A stretch of 64,000 nucleotides of DNA, taken from Chloroflexota bacterium. Its GTDB lineage: Bacteria > Chloroflexota > Anaerolineae > DTLA01. Both the position numbers and the translations under genes were made by a program. Where the stretch lies: NCBI GenBank assembly GCA_014874485.1, contig JADBJK010000074.1:1-64000 (forward strand), written 5' to 3'. Below, in pieces: positions 42,561 to 51,649 of the stretch (position 1 is the stretch's first letter; each line of letters opens with the position of its first letter). A model generated the notes under the pieces. The model was not told the origin of the DNA, did not search any database, and saw only the letters and a list, made by a program, of their open reading frames with translations.

Positions 42561-44741
42561 ATGATCTACTGTCCAAACTGCGGAACCGCGAACCGAGACG
42601 GGAGCAGTTTCTGCAACCAGTGCGGTCAGAGACTGGGGGGCGGCTCAAAGGCGACGTGCCCGTTCTGCGGCGCGGAAAACCCCATTGAGAACATCTTCTG
42701 CGACGCGTGCGGGGCTAAACTGGCTCCGCTGGTAACCCCGGGCGTGGAAGAGAAAGAAAAGCCCAGCCTGAAGGGGCTTTCGCTCCCGACAAAGCCGGCA
42801 GGGGACGAAGAGGAAGTCCGCGATTCCGAGGCGGCTGTGCCACAAGAGCCATCGGCCCCGGAGGGTGAGGAGGAAATCCCCGACTGGTTGGCGCGCCTGC
42901 GGGCCAGCCTCGGCGACTCGTCCGAGCCGGTCGGGGAGCCGCCCGAGACGGAGGAATTCGCCGCCGAGGTGCCGGGCGAGGGGGCGGAACTGCCAGAGGA
43001 GGAACTGCCCGACTGGTTGCAGGAACTGGGTGTGCCGCCTGTGGGAGAGGTGGGCGAGGAGCAGCTGGCCCCCGCGGCAGAGGAATTCGCGGCCGAGTCC
43101 CTGGACGAAGGGGCGGAACTGCCAGAGGAGGAACTGCCCGACTGGTTGCAGGAACTGGGCGTGCCGCCTGTGGGAGAGGCGGGCGAGGAGCAGCCGGCCC
43201 CCGCGGCAGAGGAATTCGCGGCGGAAGTGCCGGGCGAGGGGGCGGAATTGCCCCAAGAAGAATTCCTGGCGGAGGCCCCGCTCGGTGAGCCACTGGCGGA
43301 AGCACCGGCGGAGCCAGAAGCCGAAGAGGTCGCGCCGCCTGCTGCTACGCCGGCATTGGCCGAGCAGCCGGAGGCCGAAACGCCCGCCGAGGGCATCCCC
43401 GCGCTGTCAGAGGGCGAGCGGCCCGCTCCGGAGGCGGAACCCCTGGCGGCGTGGCTCCAGGAGGAAGGGCCGGTCATCCTGGAGTTGAGCGAGGAGGAGA
43501 TGGCCGAGGAGGGCGAGGGGGCGCCGCCTGCTGTGATGGGGCCTGAAGTCCCCGCCTGGCTGGAGACGCTGGCATCGGGGGCTGCGGTGTTGCCCGAGGA
43601 ACTGGGGCCTGTCCTGGCGACGCCCGGCAAGCCGACGCCCGAGGAAGTCGGTCTTGAGCGCGCGGCCATCCCGTCGTGGCTTGAGGTGTTGAGGCCGGGC
43701 CGCAAGCGGGAGGAAGGGGAGGAAGCGCCCGCAGAGGAACCGGTGGAGACCGAAGGCGTGCTGGAGGGCGTGCGCGGGGCGCTTCGCCTTGTGCCGGACA
43801 TTGACCCAGGCCCCGACCAATTCGTGCGGGCGGTGTCTGCCGCAGCGACCGTTACCCCTGCCCACGCTGAGACGCTGACCCAGGTGCTGGCGCGATCCAC
43901 CGCGTCGTCGGTGAGGCCGCGCACGGTTCCGGTGCCGCGCCGCGAACGAGGGCTGCCGTGGCTGGCGTTCCTGTTGCTGCTGGCGGCGGTGTTGATCCCC
44001 TTGCTTGCGCCTGGGTTGGTGCCGGGCGGTGCGACGGTGCCCTCGGCTCTGTCGGCGAAAGCTTTTGCCACGCAAGTCCAGAACCTCCCGCCCGGGGCGA
44101 AGGTCCTGATCTCGTTTGACTACGACCCCAGCGTTTCCACGGAGTTGGACTGGCCGGTGCGTGAGGTGGTCAAGGACCTCCAGGCCAAAGGTGCGACCTT
44201 GCTCGTCATGAGCACCACGCCGACGGGTCCGGGCCTGGCCGCGCGCATGGGCCTGGCCGACACCGCCACGCTGTTGGGATACCTGCCGGGCCAGGAGATG
44301 GGACTGCAACGCCTGGCGACGAGTTTCTCGGGCGCGTTCCTTGCCGACTACAAGGGGGCAAGGGTGGACGAGGCTGCCCTGGGGGTGCAGTCCCTGGAGG
44401 ACGTGGCGCTGATCATCACCGCTGCATCCTCGCAGGACGCCGTCCGGTGGTGGGTTGAGCAGGTGGGGAGCCGGGTGAACACGCCCATCTGCGCCATTGT
44501 CAGCGGTGCTATTGAGCCTTCGGTGCGGCCCTACTACAGTTCGCGGCAACTGGCCGGCCTCGTGAGCGGATGGGTTGGCGGGCTGGCCTACCGGCAGGCG
44601 GTTTCGCCGGATGCGCCGCTGGAGGCGCAGAGCAAGGCGGCCATTGAAGCCCAGTCGCTGGGCCATCTGGCCATCGTCGTGTTGATTGTGCTCGGCAATC
44701 TCGCCTACTGGGGCAAGCGCCTGTTTGGGGGACGGTCATGA
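42561..44741 (+). CDS. Zinc-ribbon protein with acidic repeats and membrane-anchored domain
   Basis: 726 residues. Two N-terminal zinc ribbons (CPNCG/CNQCG and CPFCG/CDACG, residues 4-50) lead into an acidic Glu/Pro/Ala-rich region. It contains imperfect copies of a unit of about 40 residues carrying EEFAAEVPGEGAELP and EELPDWLQELGVPPVGE. A membrane helix follows near 460-482. A C-terminal extracytoplasmic domain has KVLISFDYDPSVSTELDWPV and DVALIITAAS, then a final helix. Function unknown; it may link cytoplasmic partners to the envelope. The stop overlaps the next start (ATGA). Confidence 0.75.
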   Translation: MIYCPNCGTANRDGSSFCNQCGQRLGGGSKATCPFCGAENPIENIFCDACGAKLAPLVTPGVEEKEKPSLKGLSLPTKPAGDEEEVRDSEAAVPQEPSAPEGEEEIPDWLARLRASLGDSSEPVGEPPETEEFAAEVPGEGAELPEEELPDWLQELGVPPVGEVGEEQLAPAAEEFAAESLDEGAELPEEELPDWLQELGVPPVGEAGEEQPAPAAEEFAAEVPGEGAELPQEEFLAEAPLGEPLAEAPAEPEAEEVAPPAATPALAEQPEAETPAEGIPALSEGERPAPEAEPLAAWLQEEGPVILELSEEEMAEEGEGAPPAVMGPEVPAWLETLASGAAVLPEELGPVLATPGKPTPEEVGLERAAIPSWLEVLRPGRKREEGEEAPAEEPVETEGVLEGVRGALRLVPDIDPGPDQFVRAVSAAATVTPAHAETLTQVLARSTASSVRPRTVPVPRRERGLPWLAFLLLLAAVLIPLLAPGLVPGGATVPSALSAKAFATQVQNLPPGAKVLISFDYDPSVSTELDWPVREVVKDLQAKGATLLVMSTTPTGPGLAARMGLADTATLLGYLPGQEMGLQRLATSFSGAFLADYKGARVDEAALGVQSLEDVALIITAASSQDAVRWWVEQVGSRVNTPICAIVSGAIEPSVRPYYSSRQLAGLVSGWVGGLAYRQAVSPDAPLEAQSKAAIEAQSLGHLAIVVLIVLGNLAYWGKRLFGGRS

Positions 44742-45403
44742 GCGATGTGAGCAATCTCATCGGCATCTGGGTTTCGGCGCTGCTGACGGTCATGGTGCTC
44801 AGTTATCTGCTCGGCGACAATCCGCTGTACCGGCTGGCGGAGCACCTGTTCGTGGGCACCGCGGTGGGCTATGCCGTCCTGGTGGCCTACTACAGCCTGC
44901 TGCGGCCGCGGCTGATTCTGCCGCTGCTCCAGGCCCCGCTGGAGAACTGGACGCTCGTTGTGCCGTTGCTCCTGGCGCTGCTCCTGCTGGCGCGGCTGAA
45001 TCATTCGTGGCGTGGCGCGGGCATGGCGCCCCTGGCGTTCCTGCTGGGCGTCGGCGTTGCGCTGGCCCTCGGCGGCGCGCTGTTCGGTTCCCTTCTCCCG
45101 CAGGTGGAGGGCACGATGCTGTCGGTAAACCCAGCCGATGGGGGTTGGGGCGTGGCGGTCGGCAACCTGGTGCTTGTCATCGGGACGGTGAGCGCGCTGG
45201 CTTACTTCTATTTCACCGGCCAGGGCGACACCGGCTGGGGCCGATTGCGCGCCGGGTTCCTGAAAGCCTGGCGGGGCCTGGGCAAATGGTTCATCATGGT
45301 AACCTTCGGGGCGATATTCGCCAGCACGGTCATGGCCCGGCTGTCTTTGCTCATCGGCCGGTTGCAGTTCCTGATCACCGAGATTCCCAAGACGTTGCGG
45401 TAG
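44738..45403 (+). CDS. Polytopic membrane protein of unknown function
   Basis: 221 residues, about six membrane helices, including LIGIWVSALLTVMVLSYLLG and VGTAVGYAVLVAYYSLL. No family recognised. It is translationally coupled to the zinc-ribbon protein by a 4-bp overlap, so the two probably act together. Its TAG stop is the first bases of repeat element C. Confidence 0.68.
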   Translation: MSDVSNLIGIWVSALLTVMVLSYLLGDNPLYRLAEHLFVGTAVGYAVLVAYYSLLRPRLILPLLQAPLENWTLVVPLLLALLLLARLNHSWRGAGMAPLAFLLGVGVALALGGALFGSLLPQVEGTMLSVNPADGGWGVAVGNLVLVIGTVSALAYFYFTGQGDTGWGRLRAGFLKAWRGLGKWFIMVTFGAIFASTVMARLSLLIGRLQFLITEIPKTLR

Positions 45404-45771
45404 TGTACTCTGCCACAGGGATTCTTGACGGTGTGTCGCTGCGAGCGAAGCGAAGCAATCTCGCGTTCTGGGGATTGCTTCGGGTGCTCCGCACCCTCGC
45501 AATGACAAGGGTGTCATTGCGAGCGAAGCGAAGCAATCTCGCGTTCTGGGGATTGCTTCGGGTGCTCCGCACCCTCGCAATGACAAGAGAGTCGTTGCGA
45601 GCGAAGCGAAGCAATCTCGCGTTCCGGGATTGCTTCGGGTGCTCCGCACCCTCGCGATGACAAGGGTGTCATTGCGAGCGAAGCGAAGCAATCTCGCGTT
45701 CCGGGGATTGCTTCGGGTGCTCCGCACCCTCGCAATGACAACGGGCAATTGTCTCTGTGGTTACGAAGTAG
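45400..45771. repeat. REP/MITE-like element C with tandem core
   Basis: Starts at the stop codon (GTAGTG) and ends GAAGTAGTG. The ends read GCCACAGGGATTC and CTCTGTGGTTACG in inverted orientation. The core is four tandem units of 77-78 bp (starts 45435, 45513, 45591, 45668; end 45741). Each has GCGAGCGAAGCGAAGCAATC and GGTGCTCCGCACCC hairpin arms. Confidence 0.82.
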
Positions 45772-45791
45772 TGCCGGGCTGGGGTTGAGAC

Positions 45792-47540
45792 ATGGCAGAT
45801 AGTTACGCGATAGAGTCCATTCTGGCAGCGGATTGCGGGGCGTCCACCACGCGGGTGTTCCTGCTGGACATGGTGGACGACCAGTATCGGTTTGTCGCCT
45901 GCGGGGAAGCGCCGACCACCATCGCCGCGCCGGGCAACGACATCGTGATCGGCGTCATTCAGGCCATCCGTCAGTTGGAGAGCATCACCGGGAAGCGGTT
46001 TCTGGACGACGAACTGAAACTCATCCGGCCTGAGCGGTCCGATGGTTCGGGCGTGGACGCCTTCGTGGCGACGGTGAGCGCCGGGCCGCCCCTTCGCGTC
46101 GTGCTGGCGGGCCTGGTGCCCGAGATGAGCGTCGCCAGCGCGCGGAAGGCCCTGACGAGGGTCCCCACCCTGCTGGAGGGCACGATCGCGCTGGGCGGCG
46201 ACTCGGACCCCACCGAGCAGATTGACCTGATTCGCCAGATTGCGCCCGATGTGGTCGTGATGGTCGGGGGTACGGAGGGCGGGGCGGTCCAGGCCATCGG
46301 GGCGCTGGCCGACGCCGTGGCCCTGGCGGGCAAGTTGCTGGAGCGCGAGCGCCGCCCGGAGTTGGTGTACGCGGGCAATGTCAACGCCCGCGCGCTCCTC
46401 GCGGAGAAGGTGGCCGGCGTGATCAACTTCCATCCGGTGGACAACGTCCGCCCCCGCCTGGATGTGGAACAGGTCGGCCCGCTCGTGGAGGAACTGGAGA
46501 CGCTGTACGCCGACAGGAAGATGGCGCGGCTGCCCGGGTTTGGCCGCTTGAGCGCGTGGAGTCCCGTTTCCGTGGTACCGGGCCAGCGAGCCTTTGGGCA
46601 GATAGTTCAGTTCGTGGCGGACCAGTACGGCCTCAATGTCCTCGGTGTGGATGTGGGGTCCAGCCAGACCGTGCTCGCCTCGGTGTTGAACGGGGAGTTC
46701 GTCCTGACCGTGGGCAGCGGCTGGGGCGTGGGATTGGGGGCGGCACGCGTTCTGTCCGATGCCTCGGCGTCCGGTGTGTCCCGCTGGGTGATCGGTGAAG
46801 ACGCCTCGGAAAACGAGGTCAAGAGTATCTCGCTGACCAAGGCCATCTACCCCCGCTCGTCGGCCATGGCGGCGCTGGGGGTGGAGGTGGAGCAGGCGCT
46901 GGCCCGCGAGGCGCTGCGCTTGACAGCAGAACGCGCCATGCCGGCCTGGGAGACCGACACCCATCGCCCCTATCCCGACCTGGCGCCGTTCTGGGATGTG
47001 ATCATCTTGTCGGGTGGGTTCCTGCCGCGCCAGGCGAACTTCGCGCAGAGCGCCCTGGTGCTCTTGGACGCGCTGCAACCCATCGGCGTCTGCACCCTGG
47101 TGGTGGACACCATTGGGCTTACGAAGGTGCTGGGCGCGGTCGGGGCCATTCAGCCCATGGCAGCGGCCCAGGTGCTGGAACACGACGCGCTGCTGACCCT
47201 GGGCACGCTCATCTGCCCGGTGGGGACCGCGCGAGAGGGCGACACGGCGCTCCGCGCGCGGCTCACCTACCCCGACAAGCAGGTGTTGAGCCTGGACGTG
47301 CCCTACGGCTCCATTGAGGTGATCCCGCTGGAGGCGGGGCGGAAGGCTACGTTGGAACTGCGCCCCTCGCGGCAGTTTGACATTGGCTGGGGACGCAAGG
47401 GGCGCGGCGCGGTGGCCGAAGTGGACGGTGGGCCGCTGGGGATCGTGATAGACGCGCGCGGCCGGCCGCTGGCGCTGCCCGACGGCCAGGACGAGCGACG
47501 CCGCGTGCTGCAGAAGTGGCGGTGGGACATCGGATATTGA
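45792..47540 (+). CDS. MutL/GlmL-like ASKHA-fold protein
   Basis: 582 residues, glutamate mutase MutL family. Two actin/Hsp70-like nucleotide-binding motifs are seen: ILAADCGASTTRVFLLD (about residues 13-29) and LGVDVGSSQTVLASVL (about 285-300). VVMVGGTEGG and LSGGFLPRQ loops are also present. Known members are thought to be chaperone-like partners of B12-dependent mutases. No mutase subunits are in this window, so the role here may differ. It is followed 31 bp later by the KOW-domain gene. Confidence 0.8.
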   Translation: MADSYAIESILAADCGASTTRVFLLDMVDDQYRFVACGEAPTTIAAPGNDIVIGVIQAIRQLESITGKRFLDDELKLIRPERSDGSGVDAFVATVSAGPPLRVVLAGLVPEMSVASARKALTRVPTLLEGTIALGGDSDPTEQIDLIRQIAPDVVVMVGGTEGGAVQAIGALADAVALAGKLLERERRPELVYAGNVNARALLAEKVAGVINFHPVDNVRPRLDVEQVGPLVEELETLYADRKMARLPGFGRLSAWSPVSVVPGQRAFGQIVQFVADQYGLNVLGVDVGSSQTVLASVLNGEFVLTVGSGWGVGLGAARVLSDASASGVSRWVIGEDASENEVKSISLTKAIYPRSSAMAALGVEVEQALAREALRLTAERAMPAWETDTHRPYPDLAPFWDVIILSGGFLPRQANFAQSALVLLDALQPIGVCTLVVDTIGLTKVLGAVGAIQPMAAAQVLEHDALLTLGTLICPVGTAREGDTALRARLTYPDKQVLSLDVPYGSIEVIPLEAGRKATLELRPSRQFDIGWGRKGRGAVAEVDGGPLGIVIDARGRPLALPDGQDERRRVLQKWRWDIGY

Positions 47541-47571
47541 CGACGCCGAACGAGATGGAGAGCGACGGTTC

Positions 47572-48645
47572 ATGAAGCACTACTGTACCCTCACGCGCGT
47601 TGTGCCGGCGGCACTGGTGCGGCGGGAGCGAATGCTCCCCACCCGCGGGAGGATTGTCGTCGGCATTGACGACCGGGTGGACGCCGTAGACATCATCGGC
47701 CGGTACGAGCGGCCGGGCAAACTTGTGCGCCTGGATGCGCGGACGGCTCTGCGCCTCGGAAACCGCGATGTGTCCGAGTTCGTCAAGAAGCGCGTGGGCG
47801 AAAGCGTCCAGCGGGGCGAGATCATCGCCCTGAAGCCGCGCCTGGGCAATCTGTTTCCCAGGGCCTTGGTGTCGCCCGTGAACGGCTGCCTTGTGGGAAT
47901 GAGCGATTCCCAGATACTCCTGGAGTCGGACACCGAGGAGACCGAAGTCCGGGCGCACATCAGCGGGCGCATTGTCAGCGTGATGCCCGAGCGCGGGGCC
48001 GTGATTGAGACGGCGGCGGCGCTGGTGCAGGGCGCGTGGGGCATCGGCGAGATGTCCCATGGCGTGCTGCGCGCGGTCGCGGAGTCGCCCGAGGACGTCC
48101 TGTCCGAGGACAAGGTGGATGTCTCGTGCCTCGGTGCCATCGTCATCGGAGGCGCAGATGCCACCGAGGAGGGGCTTGTCCAGGTGGGCAAGATGCAGGC
48201 GCGGGGCCTGATTCTGGGTGGGCTGTCGGCCGATCTGCTGGACCGGGTGGTCGCGTTGCCGTTTCCTGTGGTCGTTATGGAGGGATTCGGGCGCTGCCCG
48301 ATGAACCCGTTCGCCTACGAAGTGTTGAAGGCTCATGTTGGGCATGAGGCGGCGCTGGACCCAGGTTGCCCGGACCCGTGGCGGCCCCGGCGGCCCGAGG
48401 TCATCATTCCGGTGCCCGTCTCGTCCGTGGTCGCCTCGGAGTCGCAACCGGAGACGCTTCTGCGGGAGGGGTGCAGGGTGCGGGTCGTGCGGGGAGATCG
48501 CCGGGGCTTGGCCGGCGTGGTAACGGCCCTGCCGGAATACCCGGTCCGATACGATGTCGGCGTATCGTTGCCGAGCGCGGAGATTCAGGCGGACTCGGGC
48601 GACCGAGTGTTGGTGCCCGTGAACAACTTGGAAATCATCGGCTAG
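47572..48645 (+). CDS. Protein of unknown function with barrel-sandwich and KOW-like domains
   Basis: 357 residues. The N-terminal half has a VKKRVGESVQRGEIIALKP hairpin and SPVNGCLVGMSDSQILL, like a biotinyl/lipoyl-type barrel but without the acceptor Lys. The middle is alpha/beta with GAIVIGGADATEEGLVQVG. The C-terminal KOW-like segment has LREGCRVRVVRGDRRGLAG. It may bind the MutL-like partner. The stop codon TAG is part of repeat element B. Confidence 0.68.
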   Translation: MKHYCTLTRVVPAALVRRERMLPTRGRIVVGIDDRVDAVDIIGRYERPGKLVRLDARTALRLGNRDVSEFVKKRVGESVQRGEIIALKPRLGNLFPRALVSPVNGCLVGMSDSQILLESDTEETEVRAHISGRIVSVMPERGAVIETAAALVQGAWGIGEMSHGVLRAVAESPEDVLSEDKVDVSCLGAIVIGGADATEEGLVQVGKMQARGLILGGLSADLLDRVVALPFPVVVMEGFGRCPMNPFAYEVLKAHVGHEAALDPGCPDPWRPRRPEVIIPVPVSSVVASESQPETLLREGCRVRVVRGDRRGLAGVVTALPEYPVRYDVGVSLPSAEIQADSGDRVLVPVNNLEIIG

Positions 48646-48853
48646 TACTTTACCACAGGGGTTCTTGATCGTTTGTCATTGCGAGGGCGCGCAGCGCCCG
48701 AAGCAATCTCATCAGACCGTCATTCTGAGGCGCGAAGCGCCGAAGAATCTCGGCAACCGAGATGCTTCGCTTCGCTCAGCATGACAGATGGAGCGGGCGA
48801 TTGCTTCGCTTCGCTCGCAATGACAACAGGCAATTTTCTTTGAGGTCAAGTAC
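48642..48853. repeat. REP/MITE-like element B
   Basis: CTAG at 48642-48645 contains the upstream stop codon. The left end is CTAGTACTTTACCACAGGGG and the right end is CAATTTTCTTTGAGGTCAAG. The interior has GTCATTGCGAGGGC, CAGCGCCC and GCTTCGCTTCGC hairpin arms. It lacks the 26-bp palindrome. Confidence 0.78.
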
Positions 48854-48894
48854 AGGGCAGAGTTTGGAAACTTGCTGTAAGGAGGGGATTGGCC

Positions 48895-49344
48895 ATGTTC
48901 GCACGAATACTGGAACCAGGGAACAAGCGTCGGCCGTTTGTGATCGCGGCGATTGCGCTGGTGGGGCTGCTCCTGGTGGGGCTGTTGGGCATTGGAATCT
49001 ACTCGCTGCTTCAGAAGGGGGGCGGTGGGGCCGCCGTAGCGCCCACCGAGACGCCGGCGATCTCCACGCCGACGCGGGAGCCTACCCCTCGTCCAACCGC
49101 AACGCGCACCGTGAGGCCGACCAACACGCCGGTGCCTGTGGCCACGGCTGCCGGCACGGAGGAGGCGACGCCCGGCGCCACCGCAGCGCCCACGGAACCC
49201 CCTCCCCCGCCAACCGCAACGCCCGCCCCGACAGGAGCCCAGACCACGCCGAACACCGGCTCCAGCACGTTGATTCTGCTGGCGGCGGTCGCGGTGGCGG
49301 TCCTGCTCGTAGCCGTGCGGCGGGTTCGCACGGCAAGCGGATGA
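48895..49344 (+). CDS. Membrane protein with Thr/Pro stalk and TPNTG-type C-terminal signal
   Basis: 149 residues. An N-terminal membrane helix (about 15-38) is followed by a Thr/Pro/Ala-rich stalk of about 75 residues. The C-terminus reads TPNTGSSTLILL, then a hydrophobic helix and RRVR, the order of a sortase sorting signal (LPxTG-like, but Thr first). No sortase gene is in the window. Without sortase it would span the membrane twice. The ATG follows GGAGGGG. Confidence 0.65.
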   Translation: MFARILEPGNKRRPFVIAAIALVGLLLVGLLGIGIYSLLQKGGGGAAVAPTETPAISTPTREPTPRPTATRTVRPTNTPVPVATAAGTEEATPGATAAPTEPPPPPTATPAPTGAQTTPNTGSSTLILLAAVAVAVLLVAVRRVRTASG

Positions 49345-49465
49345 GCCTGTGCTGCAGCGGTGCTTTGACACGGGGAGGTGCGACGGGCTGGAAACGTGAA
49401 CCCCTGCGCGGGTTTGTCCGTATTGGTCTTGGAAGCGCATTCGCGAGATTGAAGGGAGAGGACAG

Positions 49466-49993
49466 ATGGACATCAAGGGCAAGATCAGTTCCAGTGTAGG
49501 CAAGTTTGAGGAGTTGGCGGGGAAGATACCCGGCTACAAGGGGTACAAGCAGAAGGAACTCCGCCGCGAGGCCGACAAACTGCTCCGCACCACCATCGCC
49601 AACCAGTTGTCAGATTTGCGCATGAAGTTGAGCGGCCTGCAGTTGGACTTCATGAGCGCGGGCAAGTTGTACCTGGTGGACGACCTGGAGCGCGCCGTGG
49701 GCAAGTTGCAGATTCTCATTGACCGCCTCAAGACCGCATCCTACGGCTACGCGGGGCTGTTTGACGCGGTGAAGGTCAAAGAGGACGAGTTGGATGCCCT
49801 CTACGACTACGACCATCAGTTACTCGGTTTTGTGCCGAGGGTGGAGGAAGGCATTAACAACATCGCCACGACGCTGAAGGAAGGCGGCGACCTGGGCGTC
49901 GCCATCGCCGCGCTTGTTACCGTCCTACAGGAGATGGACACGGTGCTGAACCACCGCCAGGAGGCCATCCTCGGCACGGGCGAGACCCAGTAA
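49466..49993 (+). CDS. Coiled-coil protein of unknown function
   Basis: 175 residues, helical. Residues 1-28 are Gly/Lys-rich (KISSSVGKFEELAGKIPG). A basic helix (KQKELRREADKLL) and a heptad-rich region to about 150 follow. No membrane helix. It lies between a membrane protein and an SPFH protein with which it is probably co-transcribed (48-bp gap), so it may assemble with them at the membrane. Confidence 0.68.
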   Translation: MDIKGKISSSVGKFEELAGKIPGYKGYKQKELRREADKLLRTTIANQLSDLRMKLSGLQLDFMSAGKLYLVDDLERAVGKLQILIDRLKTASYGYAGLFDAVKVKEDELDALYDYDHQLLGFVPRVEEGINNIATTLKEGGDLGVAIAALVTVLQEMDTVLNHRQEAILGTGETQ

Positions 49994-50041
49994 GGTTCCG
50001 CTACCCAGGCAAGATTCCAGTAAGGACGAAAGGAGTGTCCA

Positions 50042-51106
50042 ATGGCACGGGTTTTTGATGTAATAGAGTATTTTGACGAGACCGGGCAGGAAATGGTCCA
50101 CCGCATCCCGGAGAGCGGATCGGGCGACTTCCGCATCGGTTCGCAACTCATCGTGCGCGAGAGCCAGGCCGCGGTGTTCTTCCGCGACGGCAAGGCGCTG
50201 GACACGTTCGGCGCGGGGCGTCATACGCTCACGACGGCCAACGTGCCGCTGCTCGTGGACCTGATCGGCAAGGCCTTTTCGGGCCAGACGCCGTTCAAGG
50301 CCGAGGTGTACTTCGTCAACCTGCGCGAGTTCCTTGACCTGAAGTGGGGCACGCCCGAACCCATCACCCTGCCCGACAAGGAACTGGGCATGGTGCGGCT
50401 GCGGGCATTCGGGCAGTTCGCCATGCAGATCACCGACCCGCAACTGTTCGTCAACAAGATCGTGGGCACGCAGGGCATCTACCGCAACTCGCAGATTGAG
50501 AACTACCTGCGGGGCGTGATCGTGTCGCGGATGACCGACGTGCTGGGCGAGTCCAAGGCTTCGCTGCTGGATTTGCCCGCGCTGTACGATGAACTCTCGG
50601 GGGTCATCAAGGCGCGGCTTGCGGACGACTTCCGCGCGCTGGGCATCACGCTCAAGGCCCTGTTCATCAACAACATCAGCCCGACCGAAGAGACCGCCAA
50701 GGCCATTGACGAGCGGGCCGCCATGGGCGCCATCGGCGACATGCAGAAATACCTGCAGTTCAAGGCGGCGCGCGCCATGGGCGACGCGGCAACGGCCGGC
50801 GGCGAGGCGGGCTCGCTGACGGGCGCGGGCGTGGGGCTTGGCGCGGGCGTGGGCATCGGCGCGGCCATGGCCGGGGCCATCTCCGACGCGCTCCGCGCAG
50901 GGCGCGAGGGCCAGGCGGCCGGCGCGGCTGCGGCTGCCGCTCCCACCGTGAAGTGCCCCAACTGCGGCAACATGGTCCCCGCCGGGTCCAAGTTCTGTAA
51001 CGTCTGCGGGCAGAAACTGGTTACCGAGAGCAAGTGCCCCAACTGCGGGGTGGACGTGCCGCCGGGCTCCAAGTTCTGCCCCAACTGCGGCCAGAAACTG
51101 GCCTAG
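50042..51106 (+). CDS. SPFH-domain protein with two C-terminal zinc ribbons (YdjI-like)
   Basis: 354 residues. The SPFH/virion-core-like domain (about 1-235) has VIEYFDETGQEMVHRIP, IVRESQAAVFFRDG and a central FINNISPTEETAKAIDERAA helix. A Gly/Ala-rich linker (255-305) follows, then ribbons CPNCG/CNVCG and CPNCG/CPNCG. B. subtilis YdjI, encoded in the PspA-like ydjFGHI membrane-stress operon, has this layout. It probably oligomerises at the membrane. Its TAG stop lies in the CTAG border of element F. Confidence 0.8.
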   Translation: MARVFDVIEYFDETGQEMVHRIPESGSGDFRIGSQLIVRESQAAVFFRDGKALDTFGAGRHTLTTANVPLLVDLIGKAFSGQTPFKAEVYFVNLREFLDLKWGTPEPITLPDKELGMVRLRAFGQFAMQITDPQLFVNKIVGTQGIYRNSQIENYLRGVIVSRMTDVLGESKASLLDLPALYDELSGVIKARLADDFRALGITLKALFINNISPTEETAKAIDERAAMGAIGDMQKYLQFKAARAMGDAATAGGEAGSLTGAGVGLGAGVGIGAAMAGAISDALRAGREGQAAGAAAAAAPTVKCPNCGNMVPAGSKFCNVCGQKLVTESKCPNCGVDVPPGSKFCPNCGQKLA

Positions 51107-51546
51107 TGGTTGACCGCAGAGTAGATTGCCCGTTGTCATTGCGAGCGAAGCAGGGTAATCTCGTCGGTTCACGTGCGACGCACCTCCCAGGTGCGTCGCA
51201 CGTGCCGCACTCATCTGTCATTGCGAGCGAAGCGAAGCAATCTTACGCTCGGAGATTGCTTCGGGGCTTCGCCCCTCGCAATGACAATCTCCGCCTGTCA
51301 TGCTGATCGAAGCGGGGCAATCTCGTCGGTTCACGTGCGACGCACCTCCCAGGTGCGTCGCACGTGCCGCACTCATCTGTCATTGCGAGCGAAGCGAAGC
51401 AATCTTACGCTCGGAGATTGCTTCGGGGCTTCGCCCCTCGCAATGACAATCTCCGCCTGTCATGCTGAGCGAAGCGAAGCATCTCGGTTGACGAGATTCT
51501 TCGGCGCTTCGCGCCTCAGTAGGGACAATTCATGAATTGTCCCTAC
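51103..51546. repeat. REP/MITE-like element F with internal duplication
   Basis: Starts CTAGTGGTTGACCGCAGAG at the upstream stop codon. A 148-bp segment (51158-51305) is repeated without visible change at 51320-51467, a period of 162 bp. Each copy holds a CACGTGCGACGCACC/GGTGCGTCGCACGTG inverted repeat and GCGAAGCGAAGC arms. The 26-bp palindrome is at 51520-51545. No gene lies in 51107-51649. Confidence 0.82.
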
Positions 51547-51649
51547 TTGTCGGGGCGACTCGCCGAGTCGCCCCTACTTCGGGCGCTGCACACAAAATCG
51601 GGGGAGCCACAGCAGGCTCCCCCGATTGCAGGCGTGGGCATGGCCCTCG

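Noticed and set aside
45435-45741. CRISPR-like array in the tandem repeats
   Set aside because: Units are contiguous hairpins with no unique spacers, and there are no cas genes.
45792-47540. DNA mismatch-repair MutL
   Set aside because: The motifs are ASKHA (actin/Hsp70-like) phosphate loops, not the GHKL ATPase motifs of repair MutL. The shared name is coincidental.
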